From the NCBI RefSeq assembly GCF_011752065.1, contig NZ_JAAIJY010000001.1, forward strand, positions 1 through 64,000: 64,000 nt of DNA. Direction: 5' to 3'. Shown piece after piece: positions 8,003 through 17,162 of the stretch. Within the stretch, counting starts at the first letter, position 1; each line of letters begins with the position of its first letter. The notes under the pieces were generated by a model. That model was given only the letters and a program-made list of their open reading frames with translations. It searched no databases and had not been told where the DNA came from. This DNA is from Actinomyces sp. ZJ308. GTDB lineage: Bacteria > Actinomycetota > Actinomycetes > Actinomycetales > Actinomycetaceae. Both the position numbers and the translations under genes were made by a program.

Positions 8003-8998
8003 GTGGCCTACATCCTCAAGCGCCTGGGCTACTACCTTCTGGCCTTCTGGGCCTCGATCACCCTCAACTTCCTCCTGCCCAGGCTCATGCCCGGCGACCC
8101 CGTCTCACGCATGTTCGCCCGCTCCGGCGCCCGCCTCACCGACACCCAGGCCCTCCAGCTGCGCCGGCTGTTCGGGCTCGACGACGCACCCCTGTGGCAG
8201 CAGTACCTCAGGTATCTCAGGTCCGTCCTCACCGGGGACCTGGGCGTGTCCATCTCCCGCTTCCCGGCCCCCGTCAGCGAGGTCATCGGCAGCCAGATCG
8301 GCTGGACCGTCCTGCTCGGCGGTCTCGCCCTGGTCATCGCTGCCGGAGCCGGCAGCCTGCTGGGGATCCTGGCGGCCTGGCGGCGCGGGGGAGTGGCCGA
8401 CTCGGTCCTGGTGCCCCTCCTGGTCTTCCTCGGCTCCTTCCCCTACTTCTGGCTGGCCATGGGTGCCCTCTACGTCCTGGGGGCGGGACTGGGGTGGTTC
8501 CCGCTGCGTCACGCCTACACCGCCGGGACCGTCGTGGACTGGTCCAGCCCGGCCTTCCTGGCCGACGTCGCCCAGCACCTCGCGCTGCCGGCCCTGACCA
8601 TCGTCGCGGTCTCCCTGGGCGGCTGGGCGCTGGGAATGCGCAACACGATGATCTCCACCGCCTCCCAGGACTACATCCTCCTGGCCGAGGCCAAGGGGCT
8701 CTCGCGCTCGCGGATAATGCTGCGCTACGCAGCCCGCAACGCCATGCTGCCCACGGTGACCGGCGTCGGCATGTCGCTCGGCTTCATCGTGGGCGGCTCG
8801 ATGCTCACCGAGGTCGTCTTCGCCTACCCCGGCATCGGCTACCAGCTCTTCAGCGCCGTGGGCGCCCTGGACTACCCGCTCATGCAGGGCATCTTCCTGA
8901 CCATCACCACCGCCGTGCTGGCCGCGAACCTCCTGGTGGACCTCGTCTACGTCCGTCTCGACCCCCGCGTGCGCACCACCGGTCAGGGGGAGTCATGA
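8003..8998 (+). CDS. peptide ABC transporter permease (DppB/OppB type)
   Basis: This 331-residue integral membrane protein has six predicted spans. The first contains YLLAFWASITLNFLLPRLMPGDP, the classic N-terminus of DppB/OppB subunits. The cytoplasmic EAA loop that contacts the ATPase is EAKGLSRSRIMLRYAARNA, about residues 231-249. The GTG at 8003 is chosen because GGAAGGAGG precedes it by about 10 nt and the protein then begins exactly at the family N-terminus; the longer open frame upstream overlaps the binding-protein gene. It is coupled to the next gene by ATGA. Confidence 0.92.
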   Translation: MAYILKRLGYYLLAFWASITLNFLLPRLMPGDPVSRMFARSGARLTDTQALQLRRLFGLDDAPLWQQYLRYLRSVLTGDLGVSISRFPAPVSEVIGSQIGWTVLLGGLALVIAAGAGSLLGILAAWRRGGVADSVLVPLLVFLGSFPYFWLAMGALYVLGAGLGWFPLRHAYTAGTVVDWSSPAFLADVAQHLALPALTIVAVSLGGWALGMRNTMISTASQDYILLAEAKGLSRSRIMLRYAARNAMLPTVTGVGMSLGFIVGGSMLTEVVFAYPGIGYQLFSAVGALDYPLMQGIFLTITTAVLAANLLVDLVYVRLDPRVRTTGQGES

Positions 8999-9936
8999 GA
9001 CCGGTCGAGCAGGACAGCCAGCAGGACATCCGACGGCGCACTTGGCAACGCGTCCGACGCTCCGGCGGCCCCCGACCGGGTCTGCTCGCCTCACTGATAG
9101 CCCCACTGGCCCGCTCCCGCCGGGCTCGGGCCGGGGCGGTGATCCTGGCCCTGTTCATTACCGGCGCCCTCCTGGCCCCTGTTCTCAGCCCCGGCGACCC
9201 CGCCCGCATCACGGGCGCACCGGCCGCCGCTCCGAGCCCCGCCCACTGGCTCGGTGTGACGCCCAAGGGTCAGGACGTGCTCGCCCTGACCCTGTGGGGC
9301 GCCCGATCCTCTCTGGCCGTGGGTCTGGGGGCCGGCGCGGCGGCGACCCTCGTGGCCCTCGTCGTCGCCCTGGCCTCGGCCCATCTGGGGCGGATGGTCG
9401 ACGGCCTGCTGTCGGTGGTCACCAACGTCTTCCTCCTGCTGCCGGGGCTGCCGCTGCTCGTCGTGCTGGCCGCCTACATGCCTCCGGGGTGGGCCAGCAC
9501 GTTCATCGTCCTCGTCGTCACCGGCTGGGCCGGGGCCGCCCGCGTTCTGCGCTCCCAGGCCATGAGCCTGCGCAGCACGGATTTCGTGGAGGCCGCCGTC
9601 GTCACCGGTCAGGGGCCGGTGCGGGTCATGGTGGGGGAGATGCTGCCCAACATGGCCTCGGTCGTCATGTCCGCGCTGCTGGGCTGCGTCAACGCCGCCA
9701 TCGGTGCCCAGGCCGGCCTCGAGTTCCTGGGACTGGGCCGCTCCGGCTCCGTGTCCTGGGGTACCAACCTGTACTGGGCGGCGACCGACGGCGCCCTCAT
9801 GACCGGGCGTTGGTGGACCTTCGTACCCTCGGGCCTCGCCATCGCACTGGTCGCCTACGCCCTGGCCCTCGTCAACGCCGGCGTCGACGAGGCCACCAAC
9901 CCCCGCCTGCACCGGACCGGATCGGGGAGGCCCTGA
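8995..9936 (+). CDS. peptide ABC transporter permease (DppC/OppC type)
   Basis: This 313-residue second permease half pairs with the DppB-like protein. A hydrophilic 45-residue N-terminal tail precedes the first span (AGAVILALFITGALLAPVL). The segment HWLGVTPKGQDVLALTLWGARSSL is the typical DppC motif LGTDxxGRDxxSRxxxGxRxSL with the Asp replaced by T-P-K-G. The EAA loop lies near residues 200-220 (EAAVVTGQGPVRVMVGEMLPN). The ATG overlaps the upstream TGA. The ATPase gene follows after one base. Confidence 0.9.
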   Translation: MRPVEQDSQQDIRRRTWQRVRRSGGPRPGLLASLIAPLARSRRARAGAVILALFITGALLAPVLSPGDPARITGAPAAAPSPAHWLGVTPKGQDVLALTLWGARSSLAVGLGAGAAATLVALVVALASAHLGRMVDGLLSVVTNVFLLLPGLPLLVVLAAYMPPGWASTFIVLVVTGWAGAARVLRSQAMSLRSTDFVEAAVVTGQGPVRVMVGEMLPNMASVVMSALLGCVNAAIGAQAGLEFLGLGRSGSVSWGTNLYWAATDGALMTGRWWTFVPSGLAIALVAYALALVNAGVDEATNPRLHRTGSGRP

Positions 9937-9937
9937 C

Positions 9938-11578
9938 ATGGAGACCGCCGACCGTGAGGTTCCCGAGCCCGTGCTGCGCGTCGAGGACCTGAGCGTCGAC
10001 TACGACGCCGGTGAGCACATCGGCTCGGTCCGCCGCGTCATCGGCACCGACCGGCTCAGCCTCACCGTCGGGCGCGGAGAGGTCATGGGCCTGGCCGGGC
10101 CCTCCGGCTGCGGCAAGACGACGGTCGCGGCCGCGATCACGAGGCTGCTGGGACCGACGGCGCGCGTGACCGCAGGCCGCATCACGGTGGACGGGAGCGA
10201 CGTCCTGACCCTGGACCCCGGAGAGCTGCGCCGCCTTCGCTGGCGCCGGGTCGCCGTCGTCCCCCAGTCCGCCATGAACGCCCTCAACCCCGTCATCACC
10301 GTCGGCGAGCAGATCAGCGACGTCCTGACCACCCACGAGGGCCTGCGGCGACGAGCCGCCCGCGAGCGCGCCGGAGAGCTCCTGGGGTCCGTCGGCATCC
10401 CGGCCGGTCGTCTGCGCGCCTACCCCCATCAGCTCTCCGGAGGGCAGCGCCAGCGCGTGGTCATTGCCATGGCCCTGGCCCTGGGACCGGCCTTGCTCAT
10501 CCTGGATGAGCCGACCACGGCCCTGGACGTCGTCGTCCAGCGGGAGATCATGGAGCTGGTGCTCGAGCGCAGGGAGGCCCTGGGTTTCTCCGTCCTCCTC
10601 ATCACCCACGACCTGTCGCTCCTGGCCGGGGTGTGCGACCGCATCGGCGTCATGGAGGCGGGACGCCTCGTGGAGGAGGGGCCGGCCGCCAGCATCCTCA
10701 GCACGCCCACCCACCCGGCCACGCGGGCTCTCCTGGCGGGCCTGCCGGCCCCGCCCGAAGCCCGGCCCCGGCAGACGGCTTCGGCCGAGCCGGTCCTGGA
10801 GCTGCGAGACCTGCGCAAGGACTTCCCCGCCGGTGGACCGCTCTCGCGGCGCGCCGTCCACGCGCTGGATGGCGTCGACCTGACCCTGCACCGCGGTGAG
10901 ATTCTCGCCCTGGTGGGGCGGAGCGGCTCGGGCAAGTCGACGCTCGCCCGTATCATCGCGCGCCTGGAGACCCCGACCTCCGGGAGCCTCCTCCTGGAGG
11001 GGCGCGATGTCCTGGCCGAGGAGCCGCGCCGAGCATCCCGCGGCTACCGCAGCCGGGTGCAGATGATCTTCCAGGACCCCTTCGCCTCCCTCAACCCGGC
11101 CCGGACGGTTGGGCATGCCCTGGGGCGGGCGCTGGTGTTCCGTCGGACGGACCGGGCTGAGACCACGGCAGCCGGGCTCCTGGAGTCCGTCGGCCTGAGT
11201 CCCGATCTGGTGGGGGCGCGCCCCCACGAGCTCTCCGGCGGGCAGCGCCAGCGCGTGGCCATCGCCCGGGCCTTGGCTTGCGACCCCGAGGTGCTGGTGG
11301 CCGACGAGCCCACCTCGATGCTGGACGCCCCACTGCGCGCCGGAATCCTCGACCTGCTGCGACGCCTGCGCCAGGAGCGGGGCCTGTCGATCCTGCTCAT
11401 CACCCACGACCTGGCCTCGGCCCGCCACCTCGCTGACACAACGGCGGTGCTCCATGCGGGCCGGATCGTGGAGACCGGCCCCACCTCCGAGCTCATGGAG
11501 CACCCCACCCACCCCGGCACCCGCCTGCTCGTCAGCGCGCCCCTGGCCCGCAGAAGACCGGCCGTCTCCTACGACTGA
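9938..11578 (+). CDS. fused peptide ABC transporter ATPase (DppD-DppF fusion)
   Basis: The 546-residue protein carries two complete ABC domains in one chain and so replaces the two separate ATPases of a classical Dpp/Opp system. Domain 1 has Walker A GPSGCGKTT (about 54-62), signature LSGGQRQRV (about 165) and Walker B LLILDEPT. Domain 2 has Walker A GRSGSGKST (about 327), signature LSGGQRQRV (about 432) and Walker B VLVADEPT. Both have the D-loop and switch His. The ends of the domains carry the oligopeptide-type C-terminal extension (THPATRALLAGLP; THPGTRLLVSAPL). It is the last gene of the importer operon. Confidence 0.93.
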   Translation: METADREVPEPVLRVEDLSVDYDAGEHIGSVRRVIGTDRLSLTVGRGEVMGLAGPSGCGKTTVAAAITRLLGPTARVTAGRITVDGSDVLTLDPGELRRLRWRRVAVVPQSAMNALNPVITVGEQISDVLTTHEGLRRRAARERAGELLGSVGIPAGRLRAYPHQLSGGQRQRVVIAMALALGPALLILDEPTTALDVVVQREIMELVLERREALGFSVLLITHDLSLLAGVCDRIGVMEAGRLVEEGPAASILSTPTHPATRALLAGLPAPPEARPRQTASAEPVLELRDLRKDFPAGGPLSRRAVHALDGVDLTLHRGEILALVGRSGSGKSTLARIIARLETPTSGSLLLEGRDVLAEEPRRASRGYRSRVQMIFQDPFASLNPARTVGHALGRALVFRRTDRAETTAAGLLESVGLSPDLVGARPHELSGGQRQRVAIARALACDPEVLVADEPTSMLDAPLRAGILDLLRRLRQERGLSILLITHDLASARHLADTTAVLHAGRIVETGPTSELMEHPTHPGTRLLVSAPLARRRPAVSYD

Positions 11579-11627
11579 GGCGGGAAACGGCCGGATCGGC
11601 TGCCGTGGCAGCGGGCTCTTGAGCGCG

Positions 11628-12611
11628 TTACTGGTTGGCGTGCAGTGCCGAGTTCAGCTCGATGCCCTTGCCTCCGCGGGCCAGCGCCTCGACGGCGCCG
11701 GACTGGGAGTTGCGGCGGAACAGGACGTTGGAGGCGCCGGCCAGCTCGCGAGCCGAGACCACACGCGGCTCCTTGAACAGCCCGTGGCTGCCGGGCACCA
11801 CGCCGCCCTGCGGCATGAGGGAGACCTTCGTGCCGGCCGTCAGGTACAGGCCCGCCTCGACGACGCAGTCGTCACCCAGGGGGATCCCCAGACCCGAGTT
11901 CGCCCCCAGCAGGCAGCGCTCGCCCAGGGCCACCCGCTGGCGGCCGCCGCCCGAGAGCATGCCCATCGTGGAGGCGCCACCGCCGACGTCGGAGCCGTCA
12001 CCGATGACAACGCCCTGGGAGATACGGCCCTCGACCATGGAGTGGCCCAGCGTCCCGGCGTTGTAGTTGACGAAGCCGGCGTGCATGACCGTGGTGCCCT
12101 CTGACAGGTAGGCGCCCAGGCGCACGTTCGCGGCATTGCCGATGCGCACGCCCGAGGGCAGGACGTAGTCGGTCATGCGGGGGAACTTGTCCACCGAGTG
12201 GACCTGGACCGGGCGGCCCAGGGCGGCGCGCAGACGGGTGCGGGTGGTCTCGAAGCCCTCGGCGCGGCAGGGACCGGCGGAGGTCCACACCACATTGGGC
12301 AGGCGGGAGAAGATCCCGTCGAGGTTGACGGTGTTGGGCTTGGCCAGCCGGTGGGACAGGGTGTGCAGGCGCAGGTAGGCGCCGGCCACGGTCTGGGGGG
12401 CATCGTCGAGGTCGGCCCAGGTGCGCACGACGGTGGTGTGGATGCCGCGGGCCTCGTCGCGGCGCTCCATGGCGCTCAGGGTTCCCAGGAGGTCGGCGTG
12501 CCCGTCCTCGGGCTCGTCGCCGAGGACCGGGCGGGGGTACCACACGTCAAGCGTGTTGCCGTCGTCAGTCACGGTCGCCAGACCGAGACCCCATGCGCTG
12601 CGAGTCGTCAT
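11628..12611 (-). CDS. dapD: tetrahydrodipicolinate N-succinyltransferase
   Basis: This enzyme of the succinylase branch of lysine/diaminopimelate synthesis transfers succinyl from succinyl-CoA to tetrahydrodipicolinate. The 327-residue protein is the long actinobacterial form. An N-terminal globular domain is followed by a left-handed beta-helix of hexapeptide repeats (about residues 150-290: [53 protein letters not shown]). ATG 12611 is chosen because a TAGGGT hexamer lies 7 nt upstream (leaderless pattern); an in-frame GTG nine bases earlier is possible. It is convergent with the transporter operon and divergent from the phosphatase gene. Confidence 0.92.
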   Translation of the reverse strand: MTTRSAWGLGLATVTDDGNTLDVWYPRPVLGDEPEDGHADLLGTLSAMERRDEARGIHTTVVRTWADLDDAPQTVAGAYLRLHTLSHRLAKPNTVNLDGIFSRLPNVVWTSAGPCRAEGFETTRTRLRAALGRPVQVHSVDKFPRMTDYVLPSGVRIGNAANVRLGAYLSEGTTVMHAGFVNYNAGTLGHSMVEGRISQGVVIGDGSDVGGGASTMGMLSGGGRQRVALGERCLLGANSGLGIPLGDDCVVEAGLYLTAGTKVSLMPQGGVVPGSHGLFKEPRVVSARELAGASNVLFRRNSQSGAVEALARGGKGIELNSALHANQ

Positions 12612-12618
12612 GGAGAAC

Positions 12619-12624
12619 ACCCTA
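12619..12624 (-). promoter_or_regulatory. -10 hexamer of probable leaderless dapD mRNA
   Basis: On the minus strand TAGGGT is followed by seven bases and the ATG of dapD. No strong Shine-Dalgarno is present in between. Confidence 0.4.
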
Positions 12625-12672
12625 CGGGAAGCGGTGGCTGACCGCGGTGGACGGGCGTGCGAGAATCACCGC

Positions 12673-13362
12673 ATGGCGCGCACGACGATCCACCTCATGC
12701 GGCACGGCGAGGTGCACAACCCCGAGGGCATCCTCTACGGCCGCCTGCCCGGCTACCACCTGTCGACCCTGGGCCATCAGATGGCCCAACAGGTCGCCGA
12801 CGTCCTGTCCGCCTCCGGGCACGACATCACCCGGGTCATCACCTCACCGCTGGAGCGGGCCCGGGAGTCCGGCGCCCCCACGGCCGCCGCCTTCGGCCTG
12901 GCGCCGACGACGGACGCCCGGCTCATCGAGGCCGGCAACAGCTTCGAGGGCGTGGCCGTCAACCGCAACCGCTGGATCATGGCCCACCCCGCCCACTGGC
13001 GCAGCTACATCAACCCGCTGCGTCCCTCCTGGGGCGAGCCCTACCGCGAGATCGTCGAGCGCATGCGCGGCGCCGTCGTCTCCGCGCTCGACGTCGCCGA
13101 GGGCCACGAGGCGCTCCTGGTCTCCCACCAGCTGCCCATCTGGTCGCTGCGCCTCTTCCTGGAGGGACGCTCCCTGGCCCACGACCCGCGCCGGCGCCAG
13201 TGCGCCCTGGCCTCCCTGACCTCGCTGACCTTCGAGGACCGCACCCTAGTGGGGCTGGCCTACTGGGAGCCGGCCGGGGACCTGCTGCGCCAGGCCCGCG
13301 ACATGGTGCCCGGCACCTCCGCCGCCCGGGCCGCCACCGGTCACGTCGAGGCGGTCCGGTGA
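12673..13362 (+). CDS. histidine phosphatase family protein (phosphoglycerate mutase-like)
   Basis: The 229-residue protein has the RHG motif near the N-terminus (IHLMRHGEVHNP, catalytic His at about residue 9). The second Arg and Glu lie in TSPLERARESG and LIEAGNSFEG, and the second catalytic His in LLVSHQLPIW. It is a phosphomonoesterase or mutase-like enzyme; the substrate cannot be told. The start ATG 12673 has no Shine-Dalgarno and a GAGAAT hexamer six bases before it. Its TGA overlaps the GTG of the next gene, so the two are translationally coupled. Confidence 0.85.
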   Translation: MARTTIHLMRHGEVHNPEGILYGRLPGYHLSTLGHQMAQQVADVLSASGHDITRVITSPLERARESGAPTAAAFGLAPTTDARLIEAGNSFEGVAVNRNRWIMAHPAHWRSYINPLRPSWGEPYREIVERMRGAVVSALDVAEGHEALLVSHQLPIWSLRLFLEGRSLAHDPRRRQCALASLTSLTFEDRTLVGLAYWEPAGDLLRQARDMVPGTSAARAATGHVEAVR

Positions 13363-14141
13363 CCCAGCAGCCGCCCTCGCGCCCGGTCGGCGGCGAGGTC
13401 GTGCGCACCGCCACCCGACCCGCGGCCTCCGGCCAGGTGCTGCGCCCCGGGGCCCGGCGGCCCGCCCCGCGGCGCCCCTGGACCGGGCAGGACTTCGTGT
13501 GGTGGCACACCGCCGCCGTCCTGACCGCCACCCGCCAGGGCCGGCGTCCCAACCCGGTCTCACCGACCATCGACCCCGTGCGCCCGGCCCTGGGCTCCGG
13601 CGAGGTCATGCTGGCCACCTGCGACGCCGAGCTGCTCATGTGGCGGCGCGGGGATGCCACCTACAACCCCTCACGCGGCTTCTTCCTGGCCGGCGGACCC
13701 GTCGGCCTGGCCCTGACGGCCGCATTCTTCGGCGGGCAGGCCTACCTCAACCACCGGCGCCGCCGCGCCGCCGAGGCCGACGCCGTCGAGAAGTGGCGCC
13801 ACCTGGCCGGCGCCCGCCTGACCGTGTCCACCCACGGCATCTACCTGGGCACGGGGGAGGGCGTCATGCCCATCTCCTACGCCGACATCCAGGAGGTCCG
13901 GCTGACCGACACCGGCGAGATCGTCATCGCCGCGGCCAACGCCTCCGGCTCGGTGCGCCTGAAGATCCGGGCGCAGTGGGCCGAGCTCGTCCTCATCCTG
14001 TGGTCGGTGCGCTACATGCCCGAGCACCCCCAGATCGTGGGGCGCACCTGGATCCCGGGCGACTGGCTCATCCACGCCGCCGCCCACGGCTACGACGTCG
14101 ACACCGGCCCCTGGCCCCAGGCACCCGCCGCCCTGCCCTGA
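13359..14141 (+). CDS. hypothetical protein with one membrane segment
   Basis: The protein is 260 residues and the family is not recognised. GTG 13359 overlaps the phosphatase stop (GTGA). A Pro/Arg-rich first 40 residues are followed by a cytoplasmic segment and a hydrophobic stretch (RGFFLAGGPVGLALTAAFFGG, about residues 105-125) with a basic LNHRRRRAAEAD after it. The second half looks like a compact beta-rich domain (ARLTVSTHGIYLG, ISYADIQEVRLTDTGEIVI) reminiscent of PH-like membrane-associated domains; this is a guess. Its only context clue is coupling to a histidine phosphatase. Confidence 0.7.
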   Translation: MTQQPPSRPVGGEVVRTATRPAASGQVLRPGARRPAPRRPWTGQDFVWWHTAAVLTATRQGRRPNPVSPTIDPVRPALGSGEVMLATCDAELLMWRRGDATYNPSRGFFLAGGPVGLALTAAFFGGQAYLNHRRRRAAEADAVEKWRHLAGARLTVSTHGIYLGTGEGVMPISYADIQEVRLTDTGEIVIAAANASGSVRLKIRAQWAELVLILWSVRYMPEHPQIVGRTWIPGDWLIHAAAHGYDVDTGPWPQAPAALP

Positions 14142-14208
14142 GGCCTCAAAGGCCGGCCGGTTAGGCCCTGTTGCGAACGCACGATGAGGCATCCGCGTGT
14201 TCGTAGGG

Positions 14209-14252
14209 TAGGTCGCGCGTTCGTACCCTCTACCCCTCGAACGCGCGACCTA
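14209..14252. terminator. 15-bp perfect inverted repeat between convergent genes
   Basis: The arms TAGGTCGCGCGTTCG (14209-14223) and CGAACGCGCGACCTA (14238-14252) are perfectly complementary around a 14-nt loop. It lies between the convergent genes ending at 14141 and 14328 and could act as a bidirectional terminator. There is no U-tract. The loop (TACCC) can also pair with GGGTA at 14206-14210, giving an alternative fold. Confidence 0.5.
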
Positions 14253-14327
14253 AGGTACGACCGCGACGGATCACGTGCCTTACCACGGCTCCGAGAGATC
14301 CCCGCAGGCCCAGTTTCGTCACACGAC

Positions 14328-14795
14328 CTAGTGTCGGTCGCTGCCCGAGCGGTCGGAGTCGTCCGTCTCCCCAGCATCCTTCCCGGTCTCATGACTGGTC
14401 TCCCTGCCGGTCTCCTCCCCGGCCCCGTCGGCGTCACGGCCGCCGGCGGACTTCCCCGGATGATGCCTACGACGGCGAATGTCCTGCTCCAGGTCCCGCA
14501 GGAACTCCGGGTCGTCGTCGGGCGCGACGGGCCGGGCCCGCTGCGGGCGACGGAAGGTCGTGCCCTCCTTGGAGGACCACACGGTGGGCTCCACGTAGCC
14601 GCCGCGCTCCTCAGCGGCCTTGACCCGCGAGACGATGATCCAGGCGATCGGGCCGACGGCGGGGAACAGGACGACGAGGGTGATCCACAGGAACTTCGGC
14701 ATCCGCGCCGGCATGCTCTCCTCAGGCGTGCGCGCGCAGTCCAGCAGGGCGTACAGCGTCAGGGCGAACACCAGGACGGGGAGGACGATACGCAT
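14328..14795 (-). CDS. PLDc_N domain membrane protein
   Basis: This 155-residue protein has two membrane spans at the N-terminus (IVLPVLVFALTLYALLDC and FLWITLVVLFPAVGPIAWIIVSR). This arrangement, with the R-x-P-K-x-L-W connector and the VGPIAW motif, is the phospholipase D-nuclease N-terminal (PLDc_N) domain, found in small membrane proteins without phospholipase activity. The last 90 residues are a hydrophilic Arg/Asp/Glu-rich cytoplasmic tail. ATG 14795 follows a TAGGGT hexamer by six bases (leaderless pattern). Function unknown. Confidence 0.8.
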   Translation of the reverse strand: MRIVLPVLVFALTLYALLDCARTPEESMPARMPKFLWITLVVLFPAVGPIAWIIVSRVKAAEERGGYVEPTVWSSKEGTTFRRPQRARPVAPDDDPEFLRDLEQDIRRRRHHPGKSAGGRDADGAGEETGRETSHETGKDAGETDDSDRSGSDRH

Positions 14796-14801
14796 GGGCC
14801 A

Positions 14802-14807
14802 ACCCTA
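14802..14807 (-). promoter_or_regulatory. -10 hexamer of probable leaderless PLDc_N gene
   Basis: On the minus strand TAGGGT is followed by six bases and ATG 14795. No Shine-Dalgarno is visible. Confidence 0.4.
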
Positions 14808-14881
14808 ACCGAGCCGGACGGCCCCGCCGACCTTCGCACCTGCGCATCCCGGTCCGGCACCGGCCGTGGCACGATCGTCCC

Positions 14882-16246
14882 GTGCCCACCCCGCCCACCG
14901 TCCGCCTCCTGACCGGCGGAACCTCCCCCGACGACGTCGCCGCCCTGCGCGCCGCCCTCGCCGAGCGCCTGGCCCAGCGCGGCCTGCTGCCGGCCCGCGA
15001 CGGCCGGCCGTCCGCGAGCCCGCTCCCGCTGCTCGTGCCCATCGGCCCGGGCGAGGATCCTGACCGGGTCCGGACCGACCTGGCCCGCCGCATCACCCGA
15101 CTACCCCCGCGCAGCGACCTCCTCCTGCGCACCTCCGGCTCCTCCACCGGCACCGGCCGGCTCATCGCGATGAGCGCCGCCGCTCTGGCGGCCTCGGCCC
15201 GGGCCACCCACGATCGCCTGGGCGGCCCGGGCACCTGGCTCCTGCCCCTGCCCGTCCACCACGTCGCCGGCCTGCAGATCCTCACCCGTTCCCTCATGGC
15301 CGCAACCGCTCCGGTCGTGGTCGACACGAGCGCCGGGTTCAGCCCGACGGCGCTCGCGGACGCACTGCGCTCCGCCCGCTCCTCCGCCGGTCCTACCGCC
15401 ACCCGCCTCTACGTCTCCCTGGTACCCACCCAGCTGGTGCGAGTCCTGCGGGACCCGGCGGCGAGCAGCGCCCTGGCAGGGGCCGACGCCGTTCTGCTGG
15501 GTGGCGCGGCCGCCGATCCCGCGCTGCTGAGCCGGGCCCGGGGCTCCGGCATCACCGTGGTCCCCACCTACGGCATGAGCGAGACCGGTGGCGGCTGCGT
15601 CTATGACGGCCGCCCCCTGGACGGCGTGGAGGTCTCCATCCATGACCCGGACGCCGACGGCGCCGGCCGCATCCTCATCTCCGGGCCGGTCCTGGCCGAG
15701 GGCTACCTGCAGCCACCCGAGCCCACGCCCGGCGACGCCGGTGAGGGCTTTGCCGACAGCGCCGGCGGACGCGTCCTGGCCACCTCCGACCGCGGCCGCC
15801 TGCGCCCCGACGGACGCCTCGAGGTCCTGGGGCGCCTGGACGACGTCATCGTCACCGGTGGCGTCAAGGTCGAGCCCCGCCACGTGGAGGAGGCCCTCAC
15901 CGGCCTGGGGGCGGTGGCCGAGGCCTGCGTCGTCGGTCTGCCCGATGAGCAGTGGGGCAGTATCGTCGTCGCCGCCGTCGTGCTGGAGCCCTCCGCCGGG
16001 CAGGAGGACTCGGGAGCTCCCGACGGCGCCGCCCTGCGCCAGGCGGCCCGTGCCCGGCTGGACGGCGCCCACGCCCCCAAGCGGGTCATCGTCCTGGAGG
16101 CCCTGCCGCTGCGCCCCAGCGGAAAGGTCGACCGGCGCGCGGTCGCCCGGATCCTCGCTGAGGCCGCAGACACGGCCTCAGATCCTGCCGCACAGTCCGC
16201 TGAGCCCCCGGGGCCCTCCACACCCTCCTCTATACCAGAGCCCTGA
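14882..16246 (+). CDS. menE: o-succinylbenzoate--CoA ligase
   Basis: This menaquinone-pathway enzyme activates o-succinylbenzoate to its CoA thioester at the expense of ATP. It is 454 residues with the AMP-forming ligase fold. The P-loop-like TSGSSTGTGR is at about residues 84-93, the adenine motif PTYGMSETGGG near residue 230, and the hinge and C-terminal Lys region in DVIVTGGVKVEPRHVEEAL and RPSGKVDRRAV. A Pro/Ser-rich tail follows. The GTG start has no Shine-Dalgarno; CACGAT six bases upstream may be a weak -10 of a leaderless mRNA. Its 3' end overlaps the convergent kinase gene by 17 bp. Several other men genes lie elsewhere in the window. Confidence 0.88.
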   Translation: MPTPPTVRLLTGGTSPDDVAALRAALAERLAQRGLLPARDGRPSASPLPLLVPIGPGEDPDRVRTDLARRITRLPPRSDLLLRTSGSSTGTGRLIAMSAAALAASARATHDRLGGPGTWLLPLPVHHVAGLQILTRSLMAATAPVVVDTSAGFSPTALADALRSARSSAGPTATRLYVSLVPTQLVRVLRDPAASSALAGADAVLLGGAAADPALLSRARGSGITVVPTYGMSETGGGCVYDGRPLDGVEVSIHDPDADGAGRILISGPVLAEGYLQPPEPTPGDAGEGFADSAGGRVLATSDRGRLRPDGRLEVLGRLDDVIVTGGVKVEPRHVEEALTGLGAVAEACVVGLPDEQWGSIVVAAVVLEPSAGQEDSGAPDGAALRQAARARLDGAHAPKRVIVLEALPLRPSGKVDRRAVARILAEAADTASDPAAQSAEPPGPSTPSSIPEP

Positions 16247-17162
16247 TCTCCTCCTCGCTCGGGCAGGTCGCCGGGCCGAAGCGCGTCGTCGTCAGGGCCC
16301 CGGCCGCATTCGCCCAGCGCAGCGCCGTCGCCATCGCCGTGCCCCGGGCCAGGGCGGCGGCCAGGACCCCCGAGTGCGCGTCCCCGGCCCCGTTGGTGTC
16401 CACCGGCGTCACCGGCACGCTCGGGGTGTGGGTCGCCGGGCCGCCGTCGGCGAACCAGGAGCCCTGCTCCCCGGCCCGAACCAGTACGGTCCCGAGCCGG
16501 CCCGAGAGCGCCTCGCAGGCGCCGGCGTGGTCGCCGGCCTCCACCCGCAGCCCCAGACGGTCCGCCAGCAGACCCGCCTCCCGCTCGTTGAGCGACCAGA
16601 TCGGCCCCAGCGCGCCGATGCGCTCCAGCGAGGACATCGGGACCGATCCGATCATGGGGGAGACGTCGAACAGTGCCGTGCACCCCACCCGGGCCTCGAC
16701 CAGCCGCCCCACCAGCCGCTCCAGCGCGGCCGTGGGGGCCGCATCGGCCAGCGAGTATCCGGAGAGGTAGACGACGTCGTCGCCGCGCACCTCCAGGTGG
16801 TCGAAGGCATCGACCGGGCCACGGGTCTCAGCCCCTCGCGTCGAGACGAAGGTGCGCTCGGCCCGCGCGTCTGTCATCGCCACGCAGTAGCCCTGGTCTC
16901 CCGGCGCGATGGGCCCGACGTGGGGCACCCCGATCGCCTCCAGAGCCCCGCGGGCGGCCTGGGCGAAGGGCCCCTCGCCCAGCGGCCCGGCGTACAGGGT
17001 CTCGACGTCGAGCCCGCGGGCGGCCGCCAGCACGTTGAAGCCGCCGCCGACGGCCATGGCGGCCTCGTCGGCGAACACGTCGGCGCCCGGCTCGGGAACC
17101 GCCTCGAGCCGCAGGGTCAGATCGATGACGACCTGACCGGTGTGAATGACTCGCCCGGTCAT
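16230..17162 (-). CDS. PfkB-family sugar/nucleoside kinase (YegV-like)
   Basis: This 310-residue ribokinase-fold protein has the N-terminal glycine motif AMAVGGGFNVLAAARGL (PfkB signature 1, about residues 36-52) and the C-terminal signature DTNGAGDAHSGV with the catalytic Asp at about residue 261. It phosphorylates a sugar or nucleoside, identity unknown. ATG 17162 overlaps the stop of the upstream ADP-ribosylglycohydrolase (ATGA), so the two are coupled. The same pairing occurs in the E. coli yegTUV cluster (YegU and YegV), which suggests a shared nucleoside or ribosyl substrate (inference). Confidence 0.85.
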   Translation of the reverse strand: MTGRVIHTGQVVIDLTLRLEAVPEPGADVFADEAAMAVGGGFNVLAAARGLDVETLYAGPLGEGPFAQAARGALEAIGVPHVGPIAPGDQGYCVAMTDARAERTFVSTRGAETRGPVDAFDHLEVRGDDVVYLSGYSLADAAPTAALERLVGRLVEARVGCTALFDVSPMIGSVPMSSLERIGALGPIWSLNEREAGLLADRLGLRVEAGDHAGACEALSGRLGTVLVRAGEQGSWFADGGPATHTPSVPVTPVDTNGAGDAHSGVLAAALARGTAMATALRWANAAGALTTTRFGPATCPSEEEIRALV

